Positions 1 to 6,747 are shown, counted from the stretch's first letter. The stretch: DNA of 10,537 nucleotides from Bacillota bacterium (GCA_021792885.1 JAJYTV010000040.1:1-10537); one strand, 5' to 3'. Notes: a model not told the origin generated them from the letters alone. Numbers and translations: made by a program.

Positions 1-146
1 GTCCGCCCGCTGCAGACGGCCTCGTACGACGGGCGCTCGACGTGCCCGCCGCAGTAGCCGGGCAGGACGCGTTGGACCCCCCGCAGTTCTGAGAAGACCG
101 GCTCCATGCACCAGAAGCAGCCGCCCGCGAAGGTTGCCGTCTCCAT
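1..146 (-). CDS. msrA: Peptide-methionine (S)-S-oxide reductase MsrA, N-terminal part (cut by window edge)
   Basis: MsrA reduces methionine-S-sulfoxide in free or protein-bound methionine, a cytosolic repair reaction coupled to thioredoxin. Only the first 48 codons are inside the window. The translation shows the family signature early: ATFAGGCFWCMEPVF at residues 3-18, with the catalytic nucleophile Cys10 in GCFWC, followed by GVQRVLPGYCGGH and RPSYEAVCSGR, which matches the start of the MsrA fold. The ATG at 146-144 is preceded by a strong ribosome binding site (GGGAAAGGGG at 164-155, 8 bases upstream). The gene begins 33 bp after the rsmB stop on the same strand, so it is probably co-transcribed with fmt and rsmB. 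rlmN is the usual neighbour here in Bacillus. Whether it is a lone MsrA or an MsrA-MsrB fusion cannot be seen. The identification is secure because the signature is specific. Confidence 0.93.
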   Translation of the reverse strand, partial: METATFAGGCFWCMEPVFSELRGVQRVLPGYCGGHVERPSYEAVCSGR

Positions 147-179
147 CGTCCACGCCCCTTTCCCTGCGCGATCGGGCGC

Positions 180-1448
180 TCAGCGCTGCCGCAGCTGCGC
201 AATGTACATGCCCGGCAGGAAGTAGCCCAGCGCAGCCTTCGCCTGCGCGAGCGGCGGCGGCTCCTCGATCATCGTCGCGAGCGAATCCTGGAGGACTTCC
301 CGCACGGGTACGAGCGTCTCCTCCGGCTCCTGCGAGCAGACGGCGTAGGTCACGACGCCCCCGCTCCTGCAGACCGCGAGCGCCGCGCGCAGGAGCTCCG
401 CCTGCAGCGCGCCGTTCGCCTGGAGGTCCTGCGCGCGGCGGCGCCACTTCGCGTCCGGCCGCCGCCGGACGACCCCGAGCGCCGAGCAGGGCGCATCGAG
501 CAGCACCTCGTCCTGGGCCGGCAGCACACCGGCCATCTCCCGCGCATCCCCCTGCGCGAATCTGGCGTCAAGGCCAAGGCGCGTCCGTTCCTGCTCCGCC
601 TCGCGGATGCGCCGCGCGTCGAGGTCCACCCCGATCACCTCGCCGTCCTGGCGCTCCGCCTGCTGCAGGGTCTTCGTGCCGCGGCCGCAGGCGAGTTCCG
701 CGAAGCGGCCCGCCTGCCCGACCGCCTCCCCGACGGCCTGCGCGCCGATGTCCTGCACCTGGAATCTGCCCTCGCCATAGCCCGCGAGTGCGCGCACGTC
801 CCCTGCGGCGCGCAGTTCGATCGCGTACGCGAGCCCTTCGACGGGCTGCGCCGAAGGCAGGGCCTGCAGCACCTCGTCCCGCGCCGCCCTGCGCCGGTTC
901 ACCCGCAGCACGAGCGGAGGGGTCTCCTGGTTCTCGCGCAGGCGCTCCTGTGCCGCCTCGAAGCCGAGCTGCTCCACCCAGCGCCGCACGAGCCACTCCG
1001 GATGCGCATAGCGCACCGCGAGTGCCCGGACGGGATCACGCGGCAGATCGGGCAGGCCGCGCTCCGCGACGCGGCGCAGCACGGCGTTCACGAGGCCGCG
1101 CGCGCGGCCGGCGCCGACGCCCTGCGCCGCCTCGGTCGCGCTGTCGACGACGGCGTAGGCGGGCAGCGAGAGGCGCAAGAGCTGGTATGTCCCCTGGCGG
1201 AGGAGCGTCCGCACCGCAGGTTCGAGGGTGCTTAGCGGGCGGCGCAGGTGCGGTTCGAGCGCGTAGTCGAGCTGCGAGCGCCAGCGCTCCGTCCCGTAGG
1301 CAATCTCGGTCGCAAGGCCGCGGTCGCGCGGCGCGAGCTCTGCCGATCGCAGCGCGCCGTCCACGGCCTGCGGCAGGTGGGCGCCCGCTTCCACCTGGAT
1401 GCCGGCGCGGGCCGCCGCGACCCGCGCGAGTGCTCCGGACGCGCTCAT
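180..1448 (-). CDS. rsmB: 16S rRNA m5C967 methyltransferase RsmB (Sun/Fmu family), variant motif I
   Basis: RsmB transfers a methyl group from SAM to C5 of cytosine 967 in 16S rRNA. The 422-residue protein has an N-terminal NusB-like helical domain (about 1-140), a linker, and a C-terminal Rossmann methyltransferase domain (about 225-422). Both family cysteines are present: Cys321 in DAPCSALGVVRRRPDAKWRR (motif IV, product release) and Cys371 in TYAVCSQEPEE (motif VI, the nucleophile). Unusually, motif I reads FAELACGRGTKTLQ (249-262) instead of the common DLCAAPGGKT. The ATG at 1448 forms an ATGA overlap with the fmt stop. No good Shine-Dalgarno lies close upstream, so translation is probably coupled to fmt. 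An in-frame ATG at 1472 would add eight residues inside fmt, also without a well-spaced binding site. A related m5C methyltransferase with another rRNA target is possible, but the NusB domain and position after fmt favour RsmB. Confidence 0.93.
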   Translation of the reverse strand: MSASGALARVAAARAGIQVEAGAHLPQAVDGALRSAELAPRDRGLATEIAYGTERWRSQLDYALEPHLRRPLSTLEPAVRTLLRQGTYQLLRLSLPAYAVVDSATEAAQGVGAGRARGLVNAVLRRVAERGLPDLPRDPVRALAVRYAHPEWLVRRWVEQLGFEAAQERLRENQETPPLVLRVNRRRAARDEVLQALPSAQPVEGLAYAIELRAAGDVRALAGYGEGRFQVQDIGAQAVGEAVGQAGRFAELACGRGTKTLQQAERQDGEVIGVDLDARRIREAEQERTRLGLDARFAQGDAREMAGVLPAQDEVLLDAPCSALGVVRRRPDAKWRRRAQDLQANGALQAELLRAALAVCRSGGVVTYAVCSQEPEETLVPVREVLQDSLATMIEEPPPLAQAKAALGYFLPGMYIAQLRQR

Positions 1449-2356
1449 CGCACGTGCAGGCCGGAGGCCCACGGGCGTCCGCGCAAAAACTCCTCGGCCT
1501 GCTGGGGCCGGCCGCCGGCCGGCTGCAGCTCCGAGACGAGCAGGACTCCCTCGCCGCAGCCGATCGCGAGCTTGCCGCCCATCGCCCGCAGTTCGCCGCG
1601 CGGCAAGCCGCCGGGGGCGCTTTGGGCGCGCAGAATACGCAGCTCAAGCCCGCGTTCCTCGAGCGTCACCCGCACACCGGGGCGCGGCGAGAGCGCCCGC
1701 ACCTGGCGCGAGAGTTCCTCGGCCGTGCGGTCGAAGTCGATCTGCTCGTCCTCCTTGCGCAGCATGCGGGCGTACGTCGCCTCCCCCGCCTGCGGGGTCT
1801 GCGGCATGTCGCCCGCCGCGAGCCCGCCGAGCGCGGTCACGAGCAGGTCCGCCCCGCGCCGCGACGTCATCTCCAGCAGATCGCCCGCCGTCTCCTCTCC
1901 AGAGAGGCGGAATCCCTCCTGCACGATGATCGGACCCGCGTCGAGCTCCTGGACGATGCGCATGATCGTCACGCCGCCAAGCGCATCGCCCGACCAGATG
2001 GTCCAGGGGACCGGCGCCGCGCCGCGGTGGCGCGGGAGGAGAGAGGGGTGCACGTTGAGGCATGTGAAGCGCGCGAAGACGCTCTCGGGCAGAATCTTCC
2101 CGTAGGCGACGACGCAGAGCGCGTCCGGCTGCAGCTGCGCGATGCGCTCCACGGCTTCGGGGTCCAGGCGGGCCGGCGTCTCGACCGGCAGAGAGAGCCG
2201 CTGCGCCGCCTGCTGCACAGGCGTCGGCGCGGGCTTTTGCCCCCGGCCCCGCGGCTTCGGCGGCGCCGTCACGACCAGGGCGATCTCGTGGTGCGCATGC
2301 ACCGCCTCGAGCGCCGGCAGCGCGAACTCCGGCGTGCCGAGGAAGATGAGGCGCAC
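1445..2356 (-). CDS. fmt: Methionyl-tRNA formyltransferase Fmt
   Basis: Fmt formylates Met-tRNA(fMet) using 10-formyl-tetrahydrofolate, giving the bacterial initiator tRNA. The 303-residue protein begins MRLIFLGTPEFALPALEAV and carries the formyltransferase core. The catalytic Asn101 and His103 lie in NVHPSLLPRHRGAAP, and Asp139 lies in QELDAGPII. The C-terminal OB-like domain (about 205-303) contains SPRPGVRVTLEERG and a typical ELQPAGGRPQQAEEFLRG ending. The loop usually reading QPDRPKGRG is here APPKPRGRG, a mild variant. The start is GTG at 2356, directly after the def stop codon with no intervening base. GAAGG four bases upstream of the def stop may serve as a short-spaced binding site. 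The stop overlaps the rsmB ATG by four bases. Def and Fmt make and remove the formyl group, so their adjacency is functional and is conserved across bacteria. Identification is very secure. Confidence 0.98.
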   Translation of the reverse strand: MRLIFLGTPEFALPALEAVHAHHEIALVVTAPPKPRGRGQKPAPTPVQQAAQRLSLPVETPARLDPEAVERIAQLQPDALCVVAYGKILPESVFARFTCLNVHPSLLPRHRGAAPVPWTIWSGDALGGVTIMRIVQELDAGPIIVQEGFRLSGEETAGDLLEMTSRRGADLLVTALGGLAAGDMPQTPQAGEATYARMLRKEDEQIDFDRTAEELSRQVRALSPRPGVRVTLEERGLELRILRAQSAPGGLPRGELRAMGGKLAIGCGEGVLLVSELQPAGGRPQQAEEFLRGRPWASGLHVR

Positions 2357-2905
2357 CTAGCCTTCACGCGGCGCGGCAGGCATCACCGGGGACACTTCCG
2401 CGTCCTCCGCCTGCCCTGCCTCTTCCGCGTCCTCCGCCTTCGACTCCGCCGTGACCTCGTACACCTTGCTCGCGCGGTCCAGGAACAGCACGCCGTCCAG
2501 GTGATCGATCTCGTGCTGGATGGCGCGCGCGAAGAGGTCTTCCGCATCGAACCAGGCCACGCGGCCGTTCGGCAGCGTCGCCCGCATCTGCACCTGCCGG
2601 TTGCGGGGGACGTCTCCCTGCCAGCCGGGGATCGAGAGGCAGCCCTCGGTGTCCTCCACGATCTCGTCCGAGCGGCGGACGATCTCGGGGTTGATCAGCT
2701 GCAGGAGGCCGTCACCGACGTCGATCACGACGAGCCGCCGCAGAAGGCCCACCTGGTTGCCGGCGAGGCCGACCCCGTGCGCGGCGTACATCGTCTCCGC
2801 CATGTCGTCGAGCGTCCGTCGGATGGCGGCGTTCACCTTGCGCACCGGCTCCGCCTTGCGCCGCAGCACATCGTCCGGATGCTTCACGATCTCCAAGATG
2901 GCCAT
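2357..2905 (-). CDS. def: Peptide deformylase Def with acidic C-terminal tail
   Basis: Def is a metal-dependent hydrolase that removes the N-formyl group from nascent proteins at the ribosome exit. All three family motifs are visible in the 182-residue product: GVGLAGNQ at 44-51 (motif 1, with Gly where the second Ala is common), EGCLS at 87-91 with metal ligand Cys89, and HEIDH at 131-135 with the two His ligands and the catalytic Glu. About 30 residues follow the usual core end (LDRASKVYE). They are rich in Glu, Asp and Ala and contain AEDAE twice with a nine-residue period, encoded by an 18-bp direct repeat. The ATG at 2905 begins MAILEIVKHPDDVLRRKAEPV, the normal Def start, and has AGGGAGA nine bases upstream. 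A longer frame up to 3004 would run into priA and lacks family similarity. The gene starts 25 bp after the priA stop and abuts fmt. Confidence 0.97.
   Translation of the reverse strand: MAILEIVKHPDDVLRRKAEPVRKVNAAIRRTLDDMAETMYAAHGVGLAGNQVGLLRRLVVIDVGDGLLQLINPEIVRRSDEIVEDTEGCLSIPGWQGDVPRNRQVQMRATLPNGRVAWFDAEDLFARAIQHEIDHLDGVLFLDRASKVYEVTAESKAEDAEEAGQAEDAEVSPVMPAAPREG
2395..2439. repeat. 18-bp direct repeat inside the def 3' end
   Basis: CTTCCGCGTCCTCCGCCT occurs at 2395-2412 and again, identically, at 2422-2439. The 27-bp period equals nine codons, so the repeat stays in frame and yields two AEDAE blocks in the acidic Def tail. This looks like slippage or a small tandem duplication in a non-catalytic extension. 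Confidence 0.85.
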
Positions 2906-2930
2906 CACAGAATCTCTCCCTGCGGGATTG

Positions 2931-5054
2931 CTAACGAAACTGTCTAGGATCGAAGAGCGGCGTCTCGCGCAGATCGCCGTCCCCCTGGGGGAGCTCCGCG
3001 GCAAGACGGCGCAGCGCCTCGCGACGCGCGGCGAGAAGGAGCGTCTGCCAGCGGTACCTGCCTTGCGCGCGGTAGATCGGCGCGGGCACCGGGCCCAGCA
3101 CGCGCACCCCGTCCGGAGCGCGCTCCCGCAGTTCCCGGGTGCGCTGCTCCGCGAGCGCGGCGACTGCTGCTTCCTCCCTGCCAGAGTATCCGATCAGGAG
3201 CAACTCGCCAAACGGCGGGTAACCGCCGCGCTCGCGCTCGCGCAGTTCCTGTGCCGCGAAGCCCTCGTAGTCGTGGCGGACGGCGAAGCGGATCGCCGGG
3301 TGTTCCGGATCGAAGGTCTGGATCACCGCCTGTCCCGGGGTGTCGGCCCGGCCGGCACGCCCGGAGACCTGCATCAGCAGCTGGAAGGTGCGCTCCGACG
3401 CGCGAAAGTCCGGCTGGCCGAGACCGATGTCCGCCACCACGACGCCGACCGCGGTGACGTGCGGGAAGTCGAAGCCCTTCGCCACCATCTGCGTGCCGAC
3501 GAGGATGTCCGCCTCCCCGTCGCGGAACGCCCGGTACACCTCGTCGGCGGCGCCGACGTTGCGCACGGCATCCCGGTCGAGGCGCAGGATGCGCGCCCCC
3601 GGCCAGGTCTCCCGCGCCGCCTGCGCGACGCGCTGGGTGCCCGTGCCGAGAAGGCGCATGCGCCCGCCGCAGGCAGGACACGTCCCCGGTGCGCGGCGGC
3701 GGTGGCCGCAGAGGTGGCAGACCGCGTCGCCGTCCTCGTGGTAGGCCAGCGCCACCGAGCAGTCCGGGCAGCTCGGCACCTGGCCGCAGCTCTGGCAGAC
3801 CATGCTCGGGTGGAAGCCGCGCCGGTTCAAAAGCAGGATGGCCTGCTCGCCGCGCGAGACGCTCTCGGACACAAGCTGCTGCAGGTCGGGGCTGAAGATG
3901 CGGCCCGGCGTCCGGCGCAGGTCGGCGACATGCACTTTCGGCAGGGGCCGCCCGCCGATGCGCTCGGGCAGCTGCACGAGCTGCAGCCCGCCGGAACGCG
4001 CCGCATGGTAGGTGACGAGGTCCGGCGTCGCGGAGCCGAGCACGAGCGTCGCGCCGGAGCGGGCCGCCCGCAGGAAGGCGACGTCCTGCGCGTGGTAGCG
4101 CGGCGCCTCGTCCTGCTGGTAGCTCGCCTCGTGCTGCTCGTCCATGATCACGACACCCGCGTCAACCGGCGCGAAGATCGCGGAGCGCGGCCCGACGACC
4201 ACGTCGGCGATCCCCTGGCGGAGGCGCTGCAGCGCCTGGCGCCGCGCACTCTCGCCGACCGCGGAGTGGATCACGGCCGCCCGCCTGCCGAAGCGCGCCT
4301 GCACGAGGTCCACAAGCTGGGCGGAGAGCGCGATCTCCGGGACGAGCAGGATCGCCCCGCGCTGCGAAAGCAGCGCGTCCTCGATCAGGCGGAAGTAGAT
4401 CTCCGTCTTCCCGCTGCCGGTGACGCCATGCAGGAGGAAGGCGCCGCCGGGCTTGCGGCGCAGGGCCTCAAGCGCCGCTGCCTGCGCCGCGGTCAGCGCG
4501 GGCCCGGTGCTCTCCGGCCGCGCCGGGCGCGAAGCCTGGTGGCGCACGATCAGTCCCTTCTCGAGGAGCGGGCGCCAGATCGCCGCCTGCAAAGGTCGGG
4601 GACCCCCGCGCAAGGCGTCGTACGCCGCCTTCTGGCGCGGGGCCCGCCGAAGGAGGAGATCCGCCTCGGCCGCGCGGCCGGCGGCGATCTCCCAGCGCGC
4701 AGCTTCCGGCAGAAAGCCCCGGGCGCTCGGGAGGAGCGGCTGCGCGGCCTGCGGCCACGTCGCAAGGTAACGCTGGCGCAGGAGCTGGACGAGCTGCACC
4801 GCCTCCTGCGGTTCGGGCAGGGTCGGACCGATCAGTTCCGCGATCGGGCGCAGGCGCTCGATCGCCACCTCCGGAGGTCTTTGCGAGACGACCAGCCCGA
4901 GCGAGACGGTGCGGCGGAACGGTGCGCGCACCAGCATGCCCGGGACGGCCTCGAGCCCCTCCGGACAGAGGTAGTCGAGCGGGCGCAGCGGGCCGCGCTC
5001 GAGCACGACCTGTACGACGCGCGGTTCAGGGCCGGCCGAGTCTGTGGGCGACAA
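2931..5054 (-). CDS. priA: Primosomal replication restart helicase PriA
   Basis: PriA recognises stalled replication forks and reloads the replicative helicase. The 707-residue protein has the N-terminal 3'-DNA-binding domain (about 12-105, RPLDYLCPEGLEAVPGMLVRAPF in register with the family), a winged-helix region, and a superfamily 2 helicase core. Walker A is GVTGSGKTE at 210-218. Walker B reads DEQH at 305-308 where most PriA proteins have DEEH. The zinc module is complete: Cys420/423, 429/432, 446/449 and 459/462, four CxxC pairs. Helicase motifs IV-VI follow (VGTQMVAKGFDFPHVT, QVSGRAGR). It is shorter than B. subtilis PriA (about 805) and nearer E. coli (732). The start is TTG at 5054, chosen because GGGGAGGAG lies ten bases upstream and the protein begins just before the conserved VVQVVLERGPL. 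The gene overlaps the coaBC end by 29 bp, so translation may be coupled. Confidence 0.97.
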   Translation of the reverse strand: MSPTDSAGPEPRVVQVVLERGPLRPLDYLCPEGLEAVPGMLVRAPFRRTVSLGLVVSQRPPEVAIERLRPIAELIGPTLPEPQEAVQLVQLLRQRYLATWPQAAQPLLPSARGFLPEAARWEIAAGRAAEADLLLRRAPRQKAAYDALRGGPRPLQAAIWRPLLEKGLIVRHQASRPARPESTGPALTAAQAAALEALRRKPGGAFLLHGVTGSGKTEIYFRLIEDALLSQRGAILLVPEIALSAQLVDLVQARFGRRAAVIHSAVGESARRQALQRLRQGIADVVVGPRSAIFAPVDAGVVIMDEQHEASYQQDEAPRYHAQDVAFLRAARSGATLVLGSATPDLVTYHAARSGGLQLVQLPERIGGRPLPKVHVADLRRTPGRIFSPDLQQLVSESVSRGEQAILLLNRRGFHPSMVCQSCGQVPSCPDCSVALAYHEDGDAVCHLCGHRRRAPGTCPACGGRMRLLGTGTQRVAQAARETWPGARILRLDRDAVRNVGAADEVYRAFRDGEADILVGTQMVAKGFDFPHVTAVGVVVADIGLGQPDFRASERTFQLLMQVSGRAGRADTPGQAVIQTFDPEHPAIRFAVRHDYEGFAAQELRERERGGYPPFGELLLIGYSGREEAAVAALAEQRTRELRERAPDGVRVLGPVPAPIYRAQGRYRWQTLLLAARREALRRLAAELPQGDGDLRETPLFDPRQFR

Positions 5055-6213
5055 AGGCGACGATCTCCTCCCCGACCTCCCGCTTGCTCGTCGGACCCAC
5101 CTGCCGTTCGCCGTCCGCCGTCACGAAGAGGCAGCGATTGGTCTCCGTCGCGAACCCGGCGCCGCTCTCGCCGACGTCGTTGCCGACGATGAGGTCGCAA
5201 TGCTTTTGATCAAGCTTGCGCCGTGCCTCGGCGGCGAGATCGCCCGTCTCCGCGGCGAAGCCGACGAGCACCTGCTGCGGGCGACGCACGGAGCCCGCCC
5301 AGGCAAGGATGTCGGTCGTGCGCTCGAGCGGGAGCTCCATCAGGAGGTCCGCCTTCTTCACCTTCGCCGGAGCGATCTCGCGCGGCCGAAGGTCGGCGAC
5401 GGCGGCGGTGGCGATGAACGCATCCGCTGACGCGAAGCGCGCCTGCACCGCCGCAGCCATCTCGGCGGCAGCGGTCACCCGCACGACCTCGATGCCGGGC
5501 GGGACGGCGAGCTCGCTCGGGCCGAGCACGAGCGTCACGTCCGCTCCCGCATCGCGGGCAGCCTCGGCCACGGCAAGCCCCATCCGGCCGGTCGAGGGGT
5601 TCGAGAGGAAGCGCACGGGGTCGATGTACTCGCGCGTCGGGCCGCCCGTCACGAGCACCGAGGCGCCCACAAGGCGCCTCGGCTGCAAGGCACGCGCGAT
5701 CGCCTGTGCGATCTCCTCCGGCTCGGGCAGACGGCCGACGCCGCTCCTGCCCGACGCGAGGTGGCCCGCCGCAGGCTCCAGCACCGTGCGACCGTCGGCG
5801 CGCAGCTGCGCGACCGCGCGCCGCGTAGCAGGGTGCGCCCACATGGCGGACTCCATCGCGGGGGCAAGTAGAACCTTCGCCCGCGTCGCGAGCAGGATCG
5901 TCGCGAGGAGGCCGTCCGCCATGCCGTGCGCGGCCTTCGCGAGGAAGTCCGCGGTCGCGGGTGCGACGATGGCGAGGTCCGCGGCGCCAGCGAGCTCCAC
6001 GTGCACGATCTCGCCCTGCGGGGCGAAGAGGTCTTCGTCTGTGTAGGCGCGCCGACCGGTCACTGCGGCGAAGCTGAGCGGCGTGACGAACGCCTCCGCC
6101 GCCGGGGTCAGCACGACGTCGACGTCGTGCCCCGACTGCCGGAGGCGGCTTGCGAGCATCACCGCTTTGTAGGCTGCGACGCCCCCGGTGACGCCGAGGA
6201 CGATGCGGCTCAC
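5026..6213 (-). CDS. coaBC: Bifunctional phosphopantothenoylcysteine decarboxylase / phosphopantothenate-cysteine ligase CoaBC
   Basis: CoaBC joins cysteine to 4'-phosphopantothenate and then decarboxylates the product, two steps of coenzyme A synthesis. The 395-residue protein has an FMN-binding CoaC domain (1 to about 180: GVTGGVAAYKA, HVELAGAADLAIVAPATAD) and a CoaB domain (about 185-395: VTGGPTREYIDPVRFLSN, TAAVADLRP, KVKK, VGFAAETGD, IVGNDVG). Two signature residues of the E. coli decarboxylase are changed: PxMNxxMW reads PAMESAMW (Glu121 for Asn), and the Cys of the LACG segment is Ser154 in HLASGRSGVGRLPE. APATAN is APATAD. Comparable changes are known to me in actinobacterial CoaBC. 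GTG at 6213 is the start because it forms a GTGA overlap with the rpoZ stop and is followed at once by SRIVLGVTGGV; the frame extends upstream to 6267 but only inside rpoZ. No strong Shine-Dalgarno is seen, implying coupling. Confidence 0.96.
   Translation of the reverse strand: MSRIVLGVTGGVAAYKAVMLASRLRQSGHDVDVVLTPAAEAFVTPLSFAAVTGRRAYTDEDLFAPQGEIVHVELAGAADLAIVAPATADFLAKAAHGMADGLLATILLATRAKVLLAPAMESAMWAHPATRRAVAQLRADGRTVLEPAAGHLASGRSGVGRLPEPEEIAQAIARALQPRRLVGASVLVTGGPTREYIDPVRFLSNPSTGRMGLAVAEAARDAGADVTLVLGPSELAVPPGIEVVRVTAAAEMAAAVQARFASADAFIATAAVADLRPREIAPAKVKKADLLMELPLERTTDILAWAGSVRRPQQVLVGFAAETGDLAAEARRKLDQKHCDLIVGNDVGESGAGFATETNRCLFVTADGERQVGPTSKREVGEEIVAFVAHRLGRP
5065..5073 (-). promoter_or_regulatory. 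Ribosome binding site deciding the priA TTG start
   Basis: The minus strand reads GGGGAGGAG here, ten bases upstream of TTG 5054. It lies inside the coaBC coding region, where it encodes part of GEEIV, and is the main reason for placing the priA start at this non-ATG codon. Confidence 0.75.
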
Positions 6214-6413
6214 TTCACGCCGGTCTTCAGGCGCTCGTAGCTCAGCTGACCGTGCGCCATCTCCCACAGCGCCTGGGTCACGGGCTTCGGACGCCCGGGT
6301 TCGTCTTCGGCGCCGTCGTCGAGCAGTTGGCGCGCGCGCTTCGCGGCGGCGACGACGAGCGTGTACTTCGAGTCGAGCTGGGTCACGAGTTGTTCCAAGG
6401 GCGGCTGCATCAT
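6210..6413 (-). CDS. rpoZ: DNA-directed RNA polymerase omega subunit RpoZ
   Basis: Omega is the small accessory subunit that helps fold and retain beta-prime in RNA polymerase. The 67-residue protein contains the invariant-looking core LDSKYTLVVAAAKRARQL (residues 13-30), matching B. subtilis LDSKYTLVTVSARRARE, and a shorter C-terminal helix with VTQALWEMAHGQLSYERL. An acidic insert-like stretch (DDGAEDEPG) links the two. Two ATG codons lie in tandem at 6413 and 6410. The first is preferred because GGGAGGA ends eight bases upstream of it. The longer frame to 6557 is rejected because it reads back into remA and its extra residues are Arg-rich shadow sequence. It sits 34 bp after remA and shares a four-base GTGA overlap with coaBC. 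rpoZ-coaBC-priA is the standard order in Bacillota. Confidence 0.96.
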   Translation of the reverse strand: MMQPPLEQLVTQLDSKYTLVVAAAKRARQLLDDGAEDEPGRPKPVTQALWEMAHGQLSYERLKTGVK

Positions 6414-6421
6414 CCGGCGTG

Positions 6422-6428
6422 TCCTCCC
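6422..6428 (-). promoter_or_regulatory. Ribosome binding site of rpoZ
   Basis: GGGAGGA on the minus strand, eight bases before the first of two tandem ATG codons. It selects 6413 as start. It lies within the short remA-rpoZ gap. Confidence 0.75.
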
Positions 6429-6447
6429 TCTTGCGCAGCGGCGGCCG

Positions 6448-6741
6448 TCACTCGGCCTCCGCGGGCTCCTCCTCTTCCTCGGCGCCGTCGTCCTCGTTCG
6501 CGCGCTGCGCGAGGCGGTTGGCCACCGTCTCCGGCTGCACCGCGGAGAGCACGACATGCTCCGAGTCCGTGATGATCACGGCGCGGGTGCGACGGCCGTA
6601 CGTCGCGTCGATCAGCGTGGAACGGTCGCGCGCTTCGGAGATGATCCGCTTGATCGGCGCCGATTCCGGGCTGACGATGGCGACAATCCGGTTCGCGGAG
6701 ACGATGTTCCCGAAGCCGATGTTCACCAGCTTGATCTCCAC
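6448..6741 (-). CDS. remA: RemA (DUF370) DNA-binding regulator with extended acidic tail
   Basis: RemA is an oligomeric DNA-binding protein that in B. subtilis activates biofilm matrix and osmoprotectant genes. The first 77 residues are nearly superimposable on B. subtilis RemA: VNIGFGNIVSANRIVAIV, SPESAPIKRII, LIDATYGRRTRAV and VVLSAVQPETVANRL. Arg18, Arg50 and Arg51, reported as important for DNA binding, and Pro29 are all present at the same positions. The last 15 or so residues are strongly acidic (EDDGAEEEEEPAEAE), making the protein 97 residues against about 89 in B. subtilis. The start is GTG at 6741 with GGGAGGAG six bases upstream. It is the first gene after the 113-bp intergenic promoter region, so it probably leads the transcript that includes rpoZ to msrA. 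yloC is missing upstream and gmk is missing downstream. RemA in lineages that lack Bacillus matrix genes has unknown targets. Confidence 0.95.
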   Translation of the reverse strand: MEIKLVNIGFGNIVSANRIVAIVSPESAPIKRIISEARDRSTLIDATYGRRTRAVIITDSEHVVLSAVQPETVANRLAQRANEDDGAEEEEEPAEAE

Positions 6742-6747
6742 GCGGAT

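Noticed and set aside
134..2947. A 937-codon open frame on the plus strand, antisense to rsmB, fmt and def.
   Set aside because: It is low-complexity Ala/Arg/Pro/Ser sequence opposite three securely identified genes. GC-rich third codon positions suppress stops in the antisense frame. No recognisable domain or ribosome binding site was seen.
2520..5192. An 890-codon plus-strand frame antisense to def, priA and the end of coaBC.
   Set aside because: Same cause: it mirrors the conserved helicase gene, is Arg/Ala/His-rich, has no family motif and spans three gene boundaries on the other strand.
6414..6557. An N-terminal extension of rpoZ of 48 codons.
   Set aside because: The extra residues are an Arg/Ser-rich shadow of remA. 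Omega proteins start near LDSKYTL, and the ATG at 6413 has its own GGGAGGA.
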